From the NCBI RefSeq assembly GCF_021130785.1, contig NC_060211.1, positions 121,717,001-121,781,000 on the forward strand: 64,000 nt of DNA, in the 5' to 3' direction. The stretch is from Homalodisca vitripennis (Eukaryota; Arthropoda; Insecta; Hemiptera; Cicadellidae). Of this stretch, positions 27,768 through 41,123 are shown one piece after another (position 1 is the first letter of the stretch; every line of letters starts with the position of its first letter). The position numbers were made by a program, and so were the translations under genes. The notes below the pieces were generated by a model that ran no database searches, was not told where the DNA came from, and saw only the letters and a list, made by a program, of their open reading frames with translations.

Positions 27768-28239
27768 TACAGGGTGTCCAAAAAGTCCCGGGTCGGTTAA
27801 ATATTTTTCCAAATATTTAAAATAGAGCTACAAAACCTTAAACAAAGTTACTGGACATAAAAATCTACTATATCACATATTCAGTGATCCGCTACTTCCG
27901 CAGGGGGGGCGGCCCGCTAGGAGTCAGAAGAAAATCTTAAATGTAAGCATAGGTCGATATGCATATCACATAAAAGGTCTTTATTAGTAGAGTACAGAGC
28001 CGCAAACCCGACTTCAAACGGATAACCGAGTTAAAAATGACAGCCGTTCAAAGATGGCTAGAGTTTGGGTCCAAAAAGTCTCGGGTCGGATAAATATTTT
28101 TCAAAATATTTAAAATAGAGCTACAAAACCTTACACAAAGTTTACTGGACATAAAAATCTATTTTTTATCACATATTCAGTGATCCGCTACATCCTCAGG
28201 GGGGCGGCCCGCTAGGAGTCAGAAGAAAATCTTAAATGA
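27768..28239 (+). repeat. Tandem pair of a ~170-bp transposon-like repeat
   Basis: Unit 1 (27768-27941) begins TACAGGGTGTCCAAAAAGTC. Unit 2 (about 28066-28239) begins GGGTCCAAAAAGTCTCGGGT. Both continue through TAAATATTTTTC, AAATAGAGCTACAAAACCTT, ACTGGACATAAAAATCTA, CACATATTCAGTGATCCGCT and GGGGGGCGGCCCGCTAGGAG to AGAAAATCTTAAATG. Differences are few. The period is about 295 bp, with a 120-bp segment present once between the units. The CAGGGTGT start resembles DNA-transposon termini. No inverted partner end was found. Confidence 0.8.
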
Positions 28240-29502
28240 GAGACTAAATGATTTATTTATTACTCCTAAGTGCCTTAAGTAACATTACCTTTCTGATTTT
28301 CTGATTCTAATATAACTGGACTAAATTGTTCATTATTAAAACCTATCCTTTGAAGGTTTTATTATATAGTGTAAACATAACAACACACCAAAAAATATTT
28401 TAATTTTAGAGATACAAATATAGGCTTGTAAATTTGTTAATGCAAGTTATGAGTTCGCCACACCACATGTTATGTAACAAGGCTTTGCTGCCATGCAATA
28501 AACAAGTTGAAGCATTTAGTTCTTTTTATTATTTAAAGATAAAACAAATCAATCATTACGTTCAAAAGGCCATTGGCAAAGTAAGAAATTGCGTCACCCA
28601 CCGATAATAGTCTAAAACGACGCTCATAAAAGTGTTATGGTTGTACATGTAACATTATAAAAGTCATTATTGTCCATGTAGAAATGAAGTTTCAGGTAAC
28701 GTTTAAAATCTACAGATGAAAACTTAATCGAGATATTTTGCCACATGATATATTTTCATTGTCGATCATTAAGTTGAGTTTCAACTAATGATAATACAAT
28801 TCTATACATGAAGTCAATTAACGTTGGTGTGTTAAGATAAGGTTACATGGTTTGATATGTCACATGTTAAAATCTGTTACTATTATACTGTTTGTTTAAA
28901 AATTTATTTATTCTTGCTATTTTCATTTTTGTCATCATGGTTACCCACAAGACCAATGTAAAAATATTCGTTACCCCTAAGCTAAATACCATGAAAGTGA
29001 CACGACCAATATTAAACACAGTGTTTCACGTAAAAAAAGATTTTACTGCCAAAAATTATATTAATTGCTGTTAAATTAATATTCCTGTTGAAACTGAAAC
29101 GCTCATACTGTACTATTCATTTCAAAATTCAAATATTTTTATTCTGAATTAATTCAGTACTCTTAAAATAAAAAAACAATACCACTTACATTCCCTGTCT
29201 CTATTACCACAGTTCCAATTACATTTGAGTGTTTGTTTATTGAAGTGGACGTGTACATCAAGCACGGATAAATTCACCCTGTATTTGTTAAATTTGATTT
29301 TGGAAATGTCAGTATATTGATTCTTTCCCTTTAATCATAATTTAAGTGTCCTTCAACTAGCCTAATTCCTCTTTTTCCTGTAGTGGATGATTCAGTATTA
29401 TTAATATGTGGATCCTATATACTTTAATGTTGTATGTTGGTGTATGTGCTGCTGGTTTATTGTATGTATCAACGTAAATTCTTTGCAATTCGTACCATGT
29501 TG

Positions 29503-29504
<2 letters not shown>
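28240..29504. other. AT-rich sequence, repeat fragment near 28.93 kb
   Basis: CATCATGGTTACCCACAAGA with a following CCAATGTAAAA at 28936-28970 resembles CATCATGGTTGCCTATAACT with CCAATAAAA at 34464-34490, so a fragment of the same dispersed repeat is likely. No gene was seen. Confidence 0.35.

Positions 29505-29575
<71 letters not shown>
29505..29575. repeat. (TA)n microsatellite
   Basis: About 70 bp of uninterrupted TA. Confidence 0.95.
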
Positions 29576-29578
<3 letters not shown>

Positions 29579-30890
29579 CTTTAGTGTATAAAGGGTGTCA
29601 ATGAATTTGCACTATATTCTAGTCACATATAGCCTAGGCTTCTACAAAATAATAAAAAATACTCGCATTACGGTAGTTATTTTAAAGGATAAATATGTAT
29701 ATTTTCCATGTGTTTTGTTGATTATTGCCTTTCAGAACTATATGCATGTGAGGCCTATTGTCAAATCTAACATTCTGTAACAAAACATGGTCAAGATATA
29801 TATGAACATTTACGTAATTTCTTTCCAAATCGGCATCTGATGACCCTATCCAAGTACAGCTTCTAAAGTAAAACAAAGGTACATACAATATTATTAACTT
29901 GCATAATTACACAGTTTATTAATTTATTATTAATTACAAAGATCCAAAAATTATTATTTGCTCCAAAGCCTAACCATATAAATATCTTATTTCATCAGTT
30001 GTTTAGATTCTTTTGTCAAAATAAAATAAACTTAACTTACGCCAACTATACCGATATGTCATAATTATTTAGTTTTAAAACAATAGCAGATAAAATTTCT
30101 GTATAATAAAAAACTGGGGATGATGTATCATTGAGAAAAAAATCCATATACATTATAAAGTGAGAAACTTTCATGTATATTATTTATACAAAAAAGGAAC
30201 AATGCAAATTTTAAATTCTTATATAGAAAAGCTATTCTTATGTACTTCTTTTATCACTGAACTTTGGAATTACTCCTTTCTCCAAAGTTAAGTTTACAGT
30301 TTTAGAAAACACTGACCGAAGTAAAGGGGAGTAGACTTTGACTCTGTTTGCCTTATTAAATAGTTTCCGGAAACTTTTCTTCATTTACTAATGTGGTTAG
30401 ATGTCCTGTTCAGTAAATTGTTCCATATCGGATGTCCGTACTCTCTTCCATACTATTTTCCTTTTACTATTTCTTTAACAGTATTGCATTTACGAAAATC
30501 CTAATAACTACCACCGTTAACAACTGGAACATTTAATGGCTCTATGTTTAGTTAACAGTTTCAAGGAGATAACAGTCAATAAATCCACATTTCTTTATTA
30601 CAACCTATTGAGGCGTTCATGGTTTCTTCAGTATATCGTATAAACAAATAAAATAGGGATAATAGAAGCCATATGGTACTGCAAGTATGCAAGCGAACCA
30701 CTACCATTAATAATTATAATGTCCTTATAGAGAACAAGATACAATGGTAGGATACATTTCTTTTCCAAATTAAGGTCAAGTTAATTTTAATGATTTGTAT
30801 TGTCGTTTATTCGCCTTGTTTGTATTACTGGCGTTGGTATTATCAAGACAAGAAGCTAAGCATGTGTCTGCTTAAGAACTTATAGGATTT
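29576..30890. other. AT-rich sequence, no gene seen
   Basis: Nothing recognisable on either strand. Overlapping short frames near 29595-29888 have no motif. Confidence 0.45.
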
Positions 30891-31395
30891 CAAGATGGTT
30901 AAGGATAGTGGAAGTGACCGTCTCTTATTGAAATCTCTTCTGAACTCAACTCGTTATAACCCGCTTGCTGTATATCTGAATTGTGTCACCTTGGAAGAAG
31001 TGGAAAAGTACTATATTCCAGCATATTCTTGTCAAGTAGGTAGGGGAAAATGCTCTCTCATGTTTATTCTCGCAACGGTCCCTCCTCACAGTTATTATCC
31101 GTAGAAGACAAGGCCTATCGAGATCCACCCTTTTATTCAAACATCTCTAAATTTATTGTGGTTAGTTGTGGACCACTCGTAGTAATCCGTGGGGGTTTCT
31201 CAGATATAAGTCGCACACAGGTTTTTACTCTACCCAGTATGGATTCTACTGGAAATTATAAGCACGCCTGAAGTAAACCCTCCTGGGTACAATGATATTG
31301 ACTCAGCTTCCAGTACGCAGGTGGGCTGGCTATACTTGTTTTGCTTGTGTCCAGATATTAACAACGAGTTCGGCAAACGATTCTAAGGTAAGCAT
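30891..31395 (+). other. Less AT-rich block, possible exon, unidentified
   Basis: A ~500-bp block of more balanced composition. It opens with an ATG frame (30895-31104, 69 codons), has a second overlapping frame at 31050-31271, and ends in a donor-like TAAGGTAAGC with the GT at about 31387. The predicted peptides match nothing I recognise. It could be a transcribed non-coding exon, a degenerate transposon or chance. Confidence 0.25.
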
Positions 31396-34182
31396 AGCCC
31401 AAGATGTATATTATTTTAAACAAACAGTATTTGATGTGAAGTAACCATTCATGATTGATAGTGTTTTAATGAGATTAGTTTACATCAAATGCCATTACAA
31501 TTTGTTTAGTTTCCTTTTAATTCACTTGTACAGTAAATATACAATTTACACATACATATTCTGAAATTCATTATTTTAAATAGAGATCGGTTTTACAGTT
31601 GACAAACAGAAATTACTCGGTTATTTGCAGTAAACATACGTTGGGGATAACATAAATGTTGGGAATAAAAGTGATTATTGGCACACATTGACTACCCTGG
31701 AAAAGGAGAATTGAAGCAATTTTTATTTAAGTAGAGAAGTGACTCTGATCATCGGAGAACATTGACTACTCACCACCACATACAAGTTAGTAAAATAACA
31801 CTTTAATTGCTGCTTCGCTGTCATGGTAATTCAAAATGGTGAGACAGAACTTTACCAATGCGGTAAAGTCGTGAGTAGGGGTCTAAAAACGTACGCTGGT
31901 TAAAAATTTTAAACATTTAAATTGAAGGTCCTGTTTTAGGTGGTTTAATATTCTTGGCTTGGCTCAAGTTGGAAATTTAGATTTAGTAAATGAATACTAG
32001 ACTTAAAAAATAGTTTTAAGGTAGTTTTTGACCCTTGGTAATACTCTTTACATATAAATATATATTTCATAATTGTTAAATTAATTTGGGAATCAAGATG
32101 TATTTATTTTTCCTTTATTGCACCAACCTGGACGATTCATATTTTACATTTTGTTGCGTGTGCATTATAGTTCCATTATTTATGTTTTAACACATTATTT
32201 TCTAATATTTTTTGTTTAAATATTTGTTAATGTTTATAATCTTTATAATTTGTAACCTTTTTCTTAAATTTTATAATTATATTTTATAATTATTTACTTT
32301 ATTTAAACATGTTTGTTTATTGATCTTTTGAATTTGTACTGGATAGTGCTATTATTTTATTAGGTATTTTATTGTTAGGCTATACGAAATAATACTCAGA
32401 GATTATTGCTTAGTAAATCCTTACTAGTCAAGTTGAAGGCGTTTGTATTCATAATAACTAATAAATAAAGTAATAACAACCCTAAAATTCATTCTACCAT
32501 TTTAGTTAGGTACTGATAGTGAGATACATTTAATGATATTAATTTGCATTGCAGTATTAATTACAGGAAGATTTTACGAAGTCATCAATTATTACAACCT
32601 ATGTGTAATTTTCTAATAATGGATTGCGTGGAGGGGTATAGATTATTACTCCTTTCAGTATTGCTCAAGTAAACATATTGGTTCTATATGAAAGAAGATG
32701 GAAGGAAAATAGAGCAATGTATGGAAATCAATATATGACAAATTTGTAACGCCTCACTGCAGCCTTCCATCAGTTCCTTTGTGTACGTAATGTCTTGTGT
32801 TGTCCACGACTTTTTGACAGACCCCTTTTACAATCTAATAAAAAAATTGGAACCCTTTTATATATTTTAAAACTGAATCATTATTTTATGGAATATTAAG
32901 CACAACCAAACTTTATCTGAAAAGTACGGGTTTGAAATCCGTCTTTGAATTTATTTGACAAATAATTTTAAAACAACTTTCACCATCGTGTGTAATAATA
33001 TAAGAGAACGTGATTAAAAACAATATGACGTCAGAATAGTGGTTTGATAGGTAATACAAAAATTATGGAGGTAATAAAACACGACTGATTTGAATCTGAT
33101 TTTGTTTAAGACATGCATGATAGTTTCTGTCACTGTCTATACAAAATATAGTCACTATATGATAACTTACTAGTTCCGTTCAAATTAAAGACAAATGAGG
33201 ATATTAGTTTCAACGTTGGACACGTCTTTTAGTTAGAATTGAGTAATCTGAAATCAAGCATCAAGTAAATTTTCAAACGCTAGATATATTGTGTTTTATG
33301 TTGGATCTTTTATAACATCAATACATGTAAATAACTGTACTATAGAACACCAACAAACGTTGCTAATAATTTAATTGAAACTCTATATATTCAGTAATAA
33401 TAAAAAACGTTTCTCTTTCGTGAAATAAACTAAGGGCATAAGTTCTTCTAGTATTCTAATAGAATGAATACGTGTCATATTCGGTTTATAAGGCAACAAC
33501 ACGAAGTGCTTTCATACAGTCGCATCGTCTATAGACCTCCTCCTCCTTTTGAATATCTTTTAAAACTGTCCTCACTTCTCTTTCTTCACTCACACCACCC
33601 ACATTACTACACCACTACATTAATCTAAGCGTCTACTCATTATATGGCTTAAATATATACGATACTTATGACACAATACAAGTTTTACTACATTATGTTT
33701 CCAATATTGTTTCTATATTCTAATATCTAACATATATATTACTACAAGAATGTTTCTAATACTAAATACACCATTAAAATTTCTGCAAATTTGGAAATAA
33801 AGAATGAAATAATAACTTGAATTTAATATTGATACAGATAATTGATACTCTATAGTTAATGTAACTTTACATGTTATATTAGTTTATAATTTTCATTAAA
33901 TATACAAGTTTAACCATGTTAGTAATATTTATTGACTTACCTGCAAATTTCGATTAAATTTTCCTGCACAATGGTTAAAATTTTCTATTCATGAATACAT
34001 TAAGATGCATATTTTTCTAATTTTCCCAACACTTGACCTATAGCTTACTTGAATTTTCGTGAAAATCTTATTTAATATTACATGTTTAAATATACATTTC
34101 TTGTATTATTCCTCTATATACGCATATAGAATAGTTTACTAAATAATACATATTATTTCTACATGATACGAGTTACATTTAC

Positions 34183-34184
<2 letters not shown>
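31396..34184. other. AT-rich sequence, no gene seen
   Basis: No coding signal. A pyrimidine-rich stretch lies at 33535-33620. Confidence 0.45.

Positions 34185-34234
<50 letters not shown>
34185..34234. repeat. (TA)n microsatellite
   Basis: About 50 bp of uninterrupted TA, immediately beside a dispersed repeat copy. Confidence 0.95.
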
Positions 34235-34235
<1 letters not shown>

Positions 34236-34237
<2 letters not shown>

Positions 34238-34320
34238 TAAGCTTTACACAAAATTTTAAGTCCATAGGCCAGTTCGTTTTCTGGACATTGTGCGGACAGA
34301 TATGCAGACAGAAAATTAAA
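34236..34320 (-). repeat. Dispersed GTCTGTCTG-type repeat, inverted copy
   Basis: The reverse complement reads TTTAATTTTCTGTCTGCATA, a GTCC segment, ACGAACTGGCCTATGGACTT and AAAGCTTAATTTA. This is the same landmark order as the plus-strand copy at 1850-1995. Confidence 0.6.
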
Positions 34321-34419
34321 CTTATTCAAAGGAACTTACTGTAGGTGTCACCAACAAAGCAACTTAATTATTGCATATGAATAACTTTGTCACATGATAA
34401 GAGTTCATATGATTATAAT

Positions 34420-34690
34420 CATTTTGCTTGCACATTCACTATACTCCGATTGCATTATTTCCATCATGGTTGCCTATAACTCCAATAAAACCATGTTAAA
34501 ATGTAAAATTTCCATTTAAACTCACTGATTTCTTATTGGATAAAATTTCTTTTAACTCACTGATATGTTTCTTAAACCAAGATAAATGCATATACACCAT
34601 TTCAAGTCTTAAGGAAATTTGTATCAAGAATTATCTAACAGAAAGTGAGATTGGTGGACAGATGGACATATAGCCGCACGTTATTTATTA
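34420..34690 (+). repeat. Dispersed repeat with CATCATGGTTGCCTATAACTC
   Basis: The order is CATCATGGTTGCCTATAACT, CCAATAAAA, ATGTAAAATTTCCA, TTAAACTCACTGAT, ATATGTTTCTTAAACCAAGA, AAGGAAATTTGTATCAAGAA and GTGGACAGATGGACATATAG. I recall this order of landmarks from dispersed repeats of other insects, and part of it recurs at 28936. The element class is unknown. Confidence 0.5.
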
Positions 34691-34989
34691 TATTTAGGAT
34701 AATGATTATTACTGAATTTGTTTAAAAATCTAATTTGGGCTGTTTATTTATCAAATATATAACCGTTTAATAAAAAACCAGGCTATTATTTAGTGATTTG
34801 TGAGCACAGTTCAAACTTAGTTTGATTCTAAAATTTAGAAAGTACAGATTGGTTTATTAACACAAAAAAATTCAAACTAAGGTTATAATAATCTATACAA
34901 TTGAAATTAAATAACTTAATATAGTTCAGATAACTGTCGTGAATTTGCGATATAATTTAATATACATTTGGTTACTACACAAAACTGTA

Positions 34990-35206
34990 TATATCAATTG
35001 GTGCGTAAAGACACATCCAGAGACAGGAGTCGATGCCGCCAGAGATCGCTGTGGCACGCTCCCCACTTGTCACAGAGTCAATAACATTCCTCTCCGTTCT
35101 CATCTCCACATTCCATACCACAAAGTACCTTCGGAATGTTTTGTTTCATGAACTGTGTGTTGGGCTCTGTGTCCACTGATAACATGTTTTGTTACAAATG
35201 GAAAGG
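34990..35206. other. GC-richer block, unidentified
   Basis: About 200 bp of more balanced composition (GAGTCGATGCCGCCAGAGAT, CTCCCCACTTGTCACAGAGT), followed by a donor-like AAAGGTAAAT with the GT near 35205. A 70-codon frame at 34939-35151 has no recognised motif. Possible exon or decayed transposon. Confidence 0.2.
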
Positions 35207-38200
35207 TAAATACGTGGTATGAAACCGATCTGAAAGAGAAATAAAACTCATCGATTTCTAGAAATGTTTCTTTGACGTAAACTGGATACGCTTTGTACGA
35301 GATGTGTTCGGTTAAACATTCTCATTCCCATTCTACGTAACAATGTTAGTAATCTGTAAAATCTTTTGAAACGCTGAAGCAAACAGTGATAAGCTACACT
35401 AGATACTCTTACATTTGAGCAATTAATGCCTGACCGATTAAGTAGAAAAGGTTAATATTCTGATACAGATTTAATACTACATTTAATCCATAACGCAAAT
35501 TATTAAAGAAATTAAAATTGAAAAATATAAACATAATGAATTCGGTATAACTACAAGGCACCTCAATATCCATCTAAGTTTTACAAATTGTATTCTTTAT
35601 ATCATGAGGAATATAATCAACATTATTTTGCTGTAATTTATCAGGTTAATAATAAATATTGATTGTTTGGTTGTCAACGAATTAATGTTGCCTTTAATCC
35701 CCTCAATGTTTATGATATAAAATGTAAAAAGATATGGCAATGGGCTCCAAATTGAAATAAGTGACTCTAACAGTATAAAATTAAATAGCCACTATTATTA
35801 GATATTGTAATTTAAATTTGTAATACCAAGATTTTTACAAATCCTTGAAGGATACGTTTGAGTATAATAGATTGCACAACTCATGTTTCTAAATAATGAA
35901 CCTGATTTATTAATTGTTTGTTTATTACTATTTATTGATAAGATATAAAACAATATGAATATTATTTATGGAAATGAAAAATTCCAAAATGTATTGCATA
36001 TTATCGGATGTAATCCAAATATTATCACTTTGAAAAATTATTTTGAAAAATTACGATTTCATTACCAAATAAAATTGTGTTTCTATATACAAAATTATAA
36101 ATAAATTATTGAAGCGTCATTTTTCAAATAAAATAACAAAATATTAAGCCTTTCCCAAATCTAATCAATATTGTTGTTATAAGTAATTGAAAACTAAAGA
36201 AAGTTATGGATTAATGTCATTTACAACATTTTCCACATTCGAGGTAATATTCTCAGAGAAATAATTTTACTTTCAATTCACAGGTAATAGAAGTTTTTTT
36301 TTTACTCAAGTTACTTTTAGTGTTATTAGGCTTCTTGAACTAAGAAATATACAGAATAGATGCTGTGAAATTTTATTCAAACAGTTATTTACTTTTAAGA
36401 TGTTGTGAAAGGAATAGAACTTTTCTTAGACTTCAAGTTGTCACCTATTCATATAGCCATAACCTTATATCAATCTAATATTGTAATAAAATGTTAGGTT
36501 TGTCGGTAGCCTCATTTCTTTCCCTATAAGTGTTCTCATTTAAATCGCCATTACTGATTTTCTAAATAAATATGTCTATAACTAGGTGAGCAGGATATTC
36601 ACGCAAAATTTTGTTATGGGCATAGTTAGTTCATTGATGATTAAGGACACATCACCATTTATGTAAAGACTAATGTGACAACTCTGGTGTAGATTATGTA
36701 CAGGATATAAAGTATAAATAGGATAGAAACTAGTTCTAGGCCAACGTAAAATTGGATGGGAAATTATGAAAAGGACAGGAGACAAATCCGGTAAACAAAT
36801 ATTTACTTTATATGCTGCGCCAAATAAAAGTGAGCTTTTCCAATTTCCGTTGTCGAATACTCCGAAATGTGAATGTAACGAGCCGGATTTCACATGCAAA
36901 CATGTACACAGGCGTGGATAGGATTTACCAAGCAGTAATGTTATTTCTGAGGCCTCAGGCTGACGTAAAAATTTTGGTACGCAAAGGGCGTCCCTGTCAC
37001 CAGTAATAAAGTTTTAGTTTTCCCGAGTCACAGGTTTCTCTTTTGCATTTTAAATCATGCAATAAAATTCTGATGCAATTCGTTGTGGGTTTGGATGATG
37101 GTTTATCTTTGAATAGGTGGTATGTCACTAAAAATAGGGGTTTGGTTCATTATTGATTGGATGGAAAGTAATGATAATAGTTAGTCCGATAGTAAGTAGT
37201 AGCCAGAATGCAATGCAAATTGATGTTTCGGTATCGAGGCACAGCTTGGACTTTTTTAACTGTAGAAAGTCTATAAAACCAACTGTATCTGAAGGGATTA
37301 ATATAAATCTCAGTATTAAACCAACTCTAATATGCAGTGATACATAAAGCCGTAATTAACCATATACTAATAATGTTTTCAAGTCAAAGAAGCGGAAGTC
37401 AAGATTCCGTCAAGAAAGTCCCGAGGCAAAGACGCATATTAGAGAGAGATTTTAACAAATGCCTTTTTGTCAGACTTCGCAAGCTGTGTCTTACTTTTCA
37501 TTGTTAGGGCTAGTTACTTTGACTGAACTTCTGAGGAATAAAACTGAAGGAATATTATGTTTTATTCAAAATTATTAATTTTTAATTTTTTGTCCAATTA
37601 TAATATAATCGTATGTAGAAAAAACATCAAATTGAATTACTGGAAATCAATTAATATAAAACAATAATTCACGAAGCCAATAAGAAGTAATTCGTTCAAG
37701 ATTAGTATTTCATATCTCGATGTACATAATACGAGTATATTCATGATTTTAAAATGGAAAAGAGCATTAAATTACCTTGATAGGAACTTTATTTGTAAAA
37801 AGCATATACATTTTAAAACAGACATAAATTAATGGTTACTAAATATTTACTATAGAAAGAGAGAAAGATTTATGTGTAATCACTCCAAAGAGGATCTTGC
37901 TACAAAATGGGAAAGTATTACAATAAGTACTTTATAATTTACATCATAACAGCCAAACAATTGTAAGTCCACTACAGTACAGCTTTCTATGGGTGAAAAG
38001 TAAATTATATTGAATGAATATTGAAGTATCAGTTATTTTAAAGTTTATATTTATGTTTATAACAAGCACAGAGTATAAGTTAAGAGGAACGGAAATTAAA
38101 GGTTATTTTTATGATTGAAAAAATTTGATTCATTTAATCTTAAAACTTTTATATTTAAGAGGGAAAATATGTCCCTCCCACTTCTTCATCATAAACAAGA

Positions 38201-39624
38201 ATGCAAACCTTTTAGAGCATGCAAAGGCGCCAAATACAATTTGAGCTACCGTATGTATAAAATTAAACCAACACTTGCCACCAGATTTTCCGCCTTAAAT
38301 TGTTAATATCGTAATCATTAATTATTAAGTCCAGAAAGATTTTAATGGGAATATTATTAAAAATTAATAATCTCCTGTTACATTAGCATTTCACAATATT
38401 AAATACTTTAAGTATCGCTATTGACAACTTATAATAACTTGTTTCGTACTTGAAACAAGTAAAGAATACATATGAACTGATATATGAACAAATAGAGGTT
38501 TTTCTTGTACGTTGTTTGTTTTTGTTTCTGTGATTATGAGAGAAATATTAATAACCATTTTGTGAAAACAAAGGGTAGAAAGTCTTAAGACGCAGTAGAA
38601 AACAAGTAAAGCAAATAAATTGTTAGAAGTTAGAAGTTACACTGGATTAGAAGTTAATATGGAAACATGTACACTAAAACAAGGACTAACAAGTTAATTT
38701 TTTGATGCAATGGCGGGTAAAAATTATAGAATCACGGGTTTTGAAGAAACATAACTTTTACGGGTTTTCATATGTCATCTAATGAGATATAATTTACTAT
38801 CATACATACACTTTTATTTTGTAAATATTTATCTTATTTATATTAGAATATACACGCTCAAGACGAATTTACTCTCAAAAAGTTAAATTAAACGTAAATT
38901 CTTGCTCACCTATTAATAAAATATAAATAATATAAAATTGTATACGATATAACTGTATTTATTTTCCAGACTATATAATTCATTTACCGTCCTTTTCGCC
39001 AACGTGTTATCTATTTTTGTTTTAAAATATACACAACAAATATATTTTTTTTTACTTTATGATTTTACCAGGTAAGATATTATTAATATTAATGATCATA
39101 GATTAGTTTAAATACCTCATAACGCTTAATAAAAACCGATTCTTTCTCACTTTTGTGTCTGTATTTTTAACTATAAAATCATTATAGTAAACCTAGTGAA
39201 CACACACCATTTGTGTTAAAATCATTTTCAAAATATGTATGTGGTGGCTCGTTAATTTTCATTTATAGTTGTCCTAAACCCATGATATCTATTCTTTAAG
39301 TTCAATACAACACTAATTGGGTATATATAAAACAATTGTCTTTAAATAGAATAACAAAATCATTTAGACTTTTTTCATTCCTTCAGTACCTTTTATAAAT
39401 TCATTATTATTCTTAAATATTACCAAAATTCTGAACTACGTTTAAAATATTTTCGTAATACCATGTTTAAAGGAGAAAAGCTAGGGAGTGGAAAATGCTT
39501 TCGCGTGAGAGGAACGGAATAGAGCAAACTTTCTGCCGTGGTTATGAGGACACAGTAACAAACATATAAAATATTGGTAACTGTTGAATTATCCTATAAA
39601 AGAGGCTTGCTTTAGCTCAGTATT
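35207..39624. other. AT-rich sequence, no gene seen
   Basis: Patches at 36790-37010, 37385-37560 and 39470-39560 are slightly less AT-rich. Short frames in them (such as 36582-36899 minus and 36812-37006 plus) overlap on opposite strands and match nothing recognised. Confidence 0.45.
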
Positions 39625-39851
<227 letters not shown>

Positions 39852-39853
<2 letters not shown>

Positions 39854-40925
39854 TATATATATATATATAAAATCTGAATATCCTCTGAAACGACTCCAAC
39901 GATTTTTTTGAAATTTTGTATGCAGGGGGATTCGGGACTGATAATCGATCTAGCTAGGTTTTGTTGTTAGAAAACGTGTTTTCAAGCAATGAAAAACGGC
40001 TACAAATTCAATATTTATGTATTTTCTTTCTTTGTTTATATTCTACAGTAAATTAAATCTGACGTATCATAACAGAAGTAGTAGGTAAATGGCTATTGCT
40101 GTTTGTGGTTTGCGATGTTCGAGGTTAAATGATTGATAAAATATCAACTCACGTGTTCACCCTAACATGCCTAAAAGATCTTTGAAGAAACCCTAATAAA
40201 CAATTACCCTAATGAACAAGAAAGAATAACTGTAATTGAATAAATATATTATTATTATATTATATTATAAGGTTACAATTGAGGATTTATCAGAAATGCC
40301 AAAGAGTAAAAATAACAATTTGTGTATAAATTAACGAAGGTTCAAACCGAAACATAAATTTTGATAGTAGTATAAGTGGATAAATAATTGCTTTCCATTT
40401 ATAATTAAATTTATTTGTGTATTTCATATACTTCGTACCATACGTACTGCTAAAGTAAAAAGGCCTGCTAACTTTAACTAACATTATACGAGCAGAAAGG
40501 TCTCATGATTTAGATGTTTTACAAGAGCGTGCGGCACAACTTGTGGCTACCGAAAATGACGAGCAACTCGAATACCGATGAGAACAAATATGTCGAGACG
40601 AAAAATGTCGTAGGGCTTTAGAACTTAATAATTATTTACCGACATATAATGTGCTGTTAGTGCAGCTGTCCAATATCACGCCTTAGGACCATTTGCAATT
40701 TTGTGTATCCATTGCGATGCATTACATGTCCCTGAGGAACGGGTTTCTAATCAACATAAAAAGAAATTCTTTTGGTGACTGCTGTTTGCATGGACGAATT
40801 TTAATGGAGCAACAGAAATTTTCAAATTTTAAACCGTCATCCATATTCTGAAGAGTTTTATACAAAAACCAAGAACGCACCTTTTTCTCTAGCATCCTTT
40901 AAAACAGAAGATGACAAAACAATAA
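39852..40925 (+). mobile_element. Helitron 5' end and decayed N-terminal region
   Basis: Insect Helitrons typically start with TC, a TA run, an AAAAT segment and then a conserved GACTCC...ATTTTTTTGAAATTTTGTATG stretch. Here TCTATATATATATATATAAA at 39852 is followed by ATCTGAATATCCTCTGAAAC, GACTCCAACG and TTGAAATTTTGTATGCAGGG. The Helitron N-terminal coding remnant at 40489-40920 lies in the same orientation. The base before TC is G rather than the usual A. A 3' end (hairpin plus CTRR) was not found, so the boundary to the right is open and the tandem array that follows may belong to the element. Confidence 0.6.
40489..40920 (+). pseudogene. Helitron replicase N-terminal fragment, broken
   Basis: Reading across frames, an Arg/Glu/Gln-rich stretch (from RAERSHDLDVLQERAAQL) comes first. 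Next is CIHCDALHVPEERV (from about 40703), then after a stop CCLHGRILM, then after a shift a segment close to HPYSEEFYTKTKNAPFSLAS. This order matches the region before the Rep domain in animal Helitron proteins: a basic charged segment, CxxCxAxHxxxE zinc-binding block, CC-x-GK block, and a YNxAFAFAS-like block. At least three stops or shifts are visible. The Rep HUH motif and the Pif1-type helicase are absent. No product is expected. Confidence 0.6.
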
Positions 40926-41123
40926 TAATGCTGACAATTACAACATAAAGTGAATCCCAAAACGTAATTTACGAAAAAATACCGAGCAAAACTCAGTTTC
41001 CTGACATTGAAGAATAATACGCAGTATATTCATTTTACACTTTTGAATATACATTGTACACACTAAAACGTTAGTAACTTCGATTTCAATTAAAAATAAA
41101 CAGATGCAAGATAGAATCACGTA

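Noticed and set aside
36582..36899. 105-codon minus-strand frame as a gene
   Set aside because: No family was recognised, it overlaps an equally unsupported plus-strand frame, and its composition is unremarkable.
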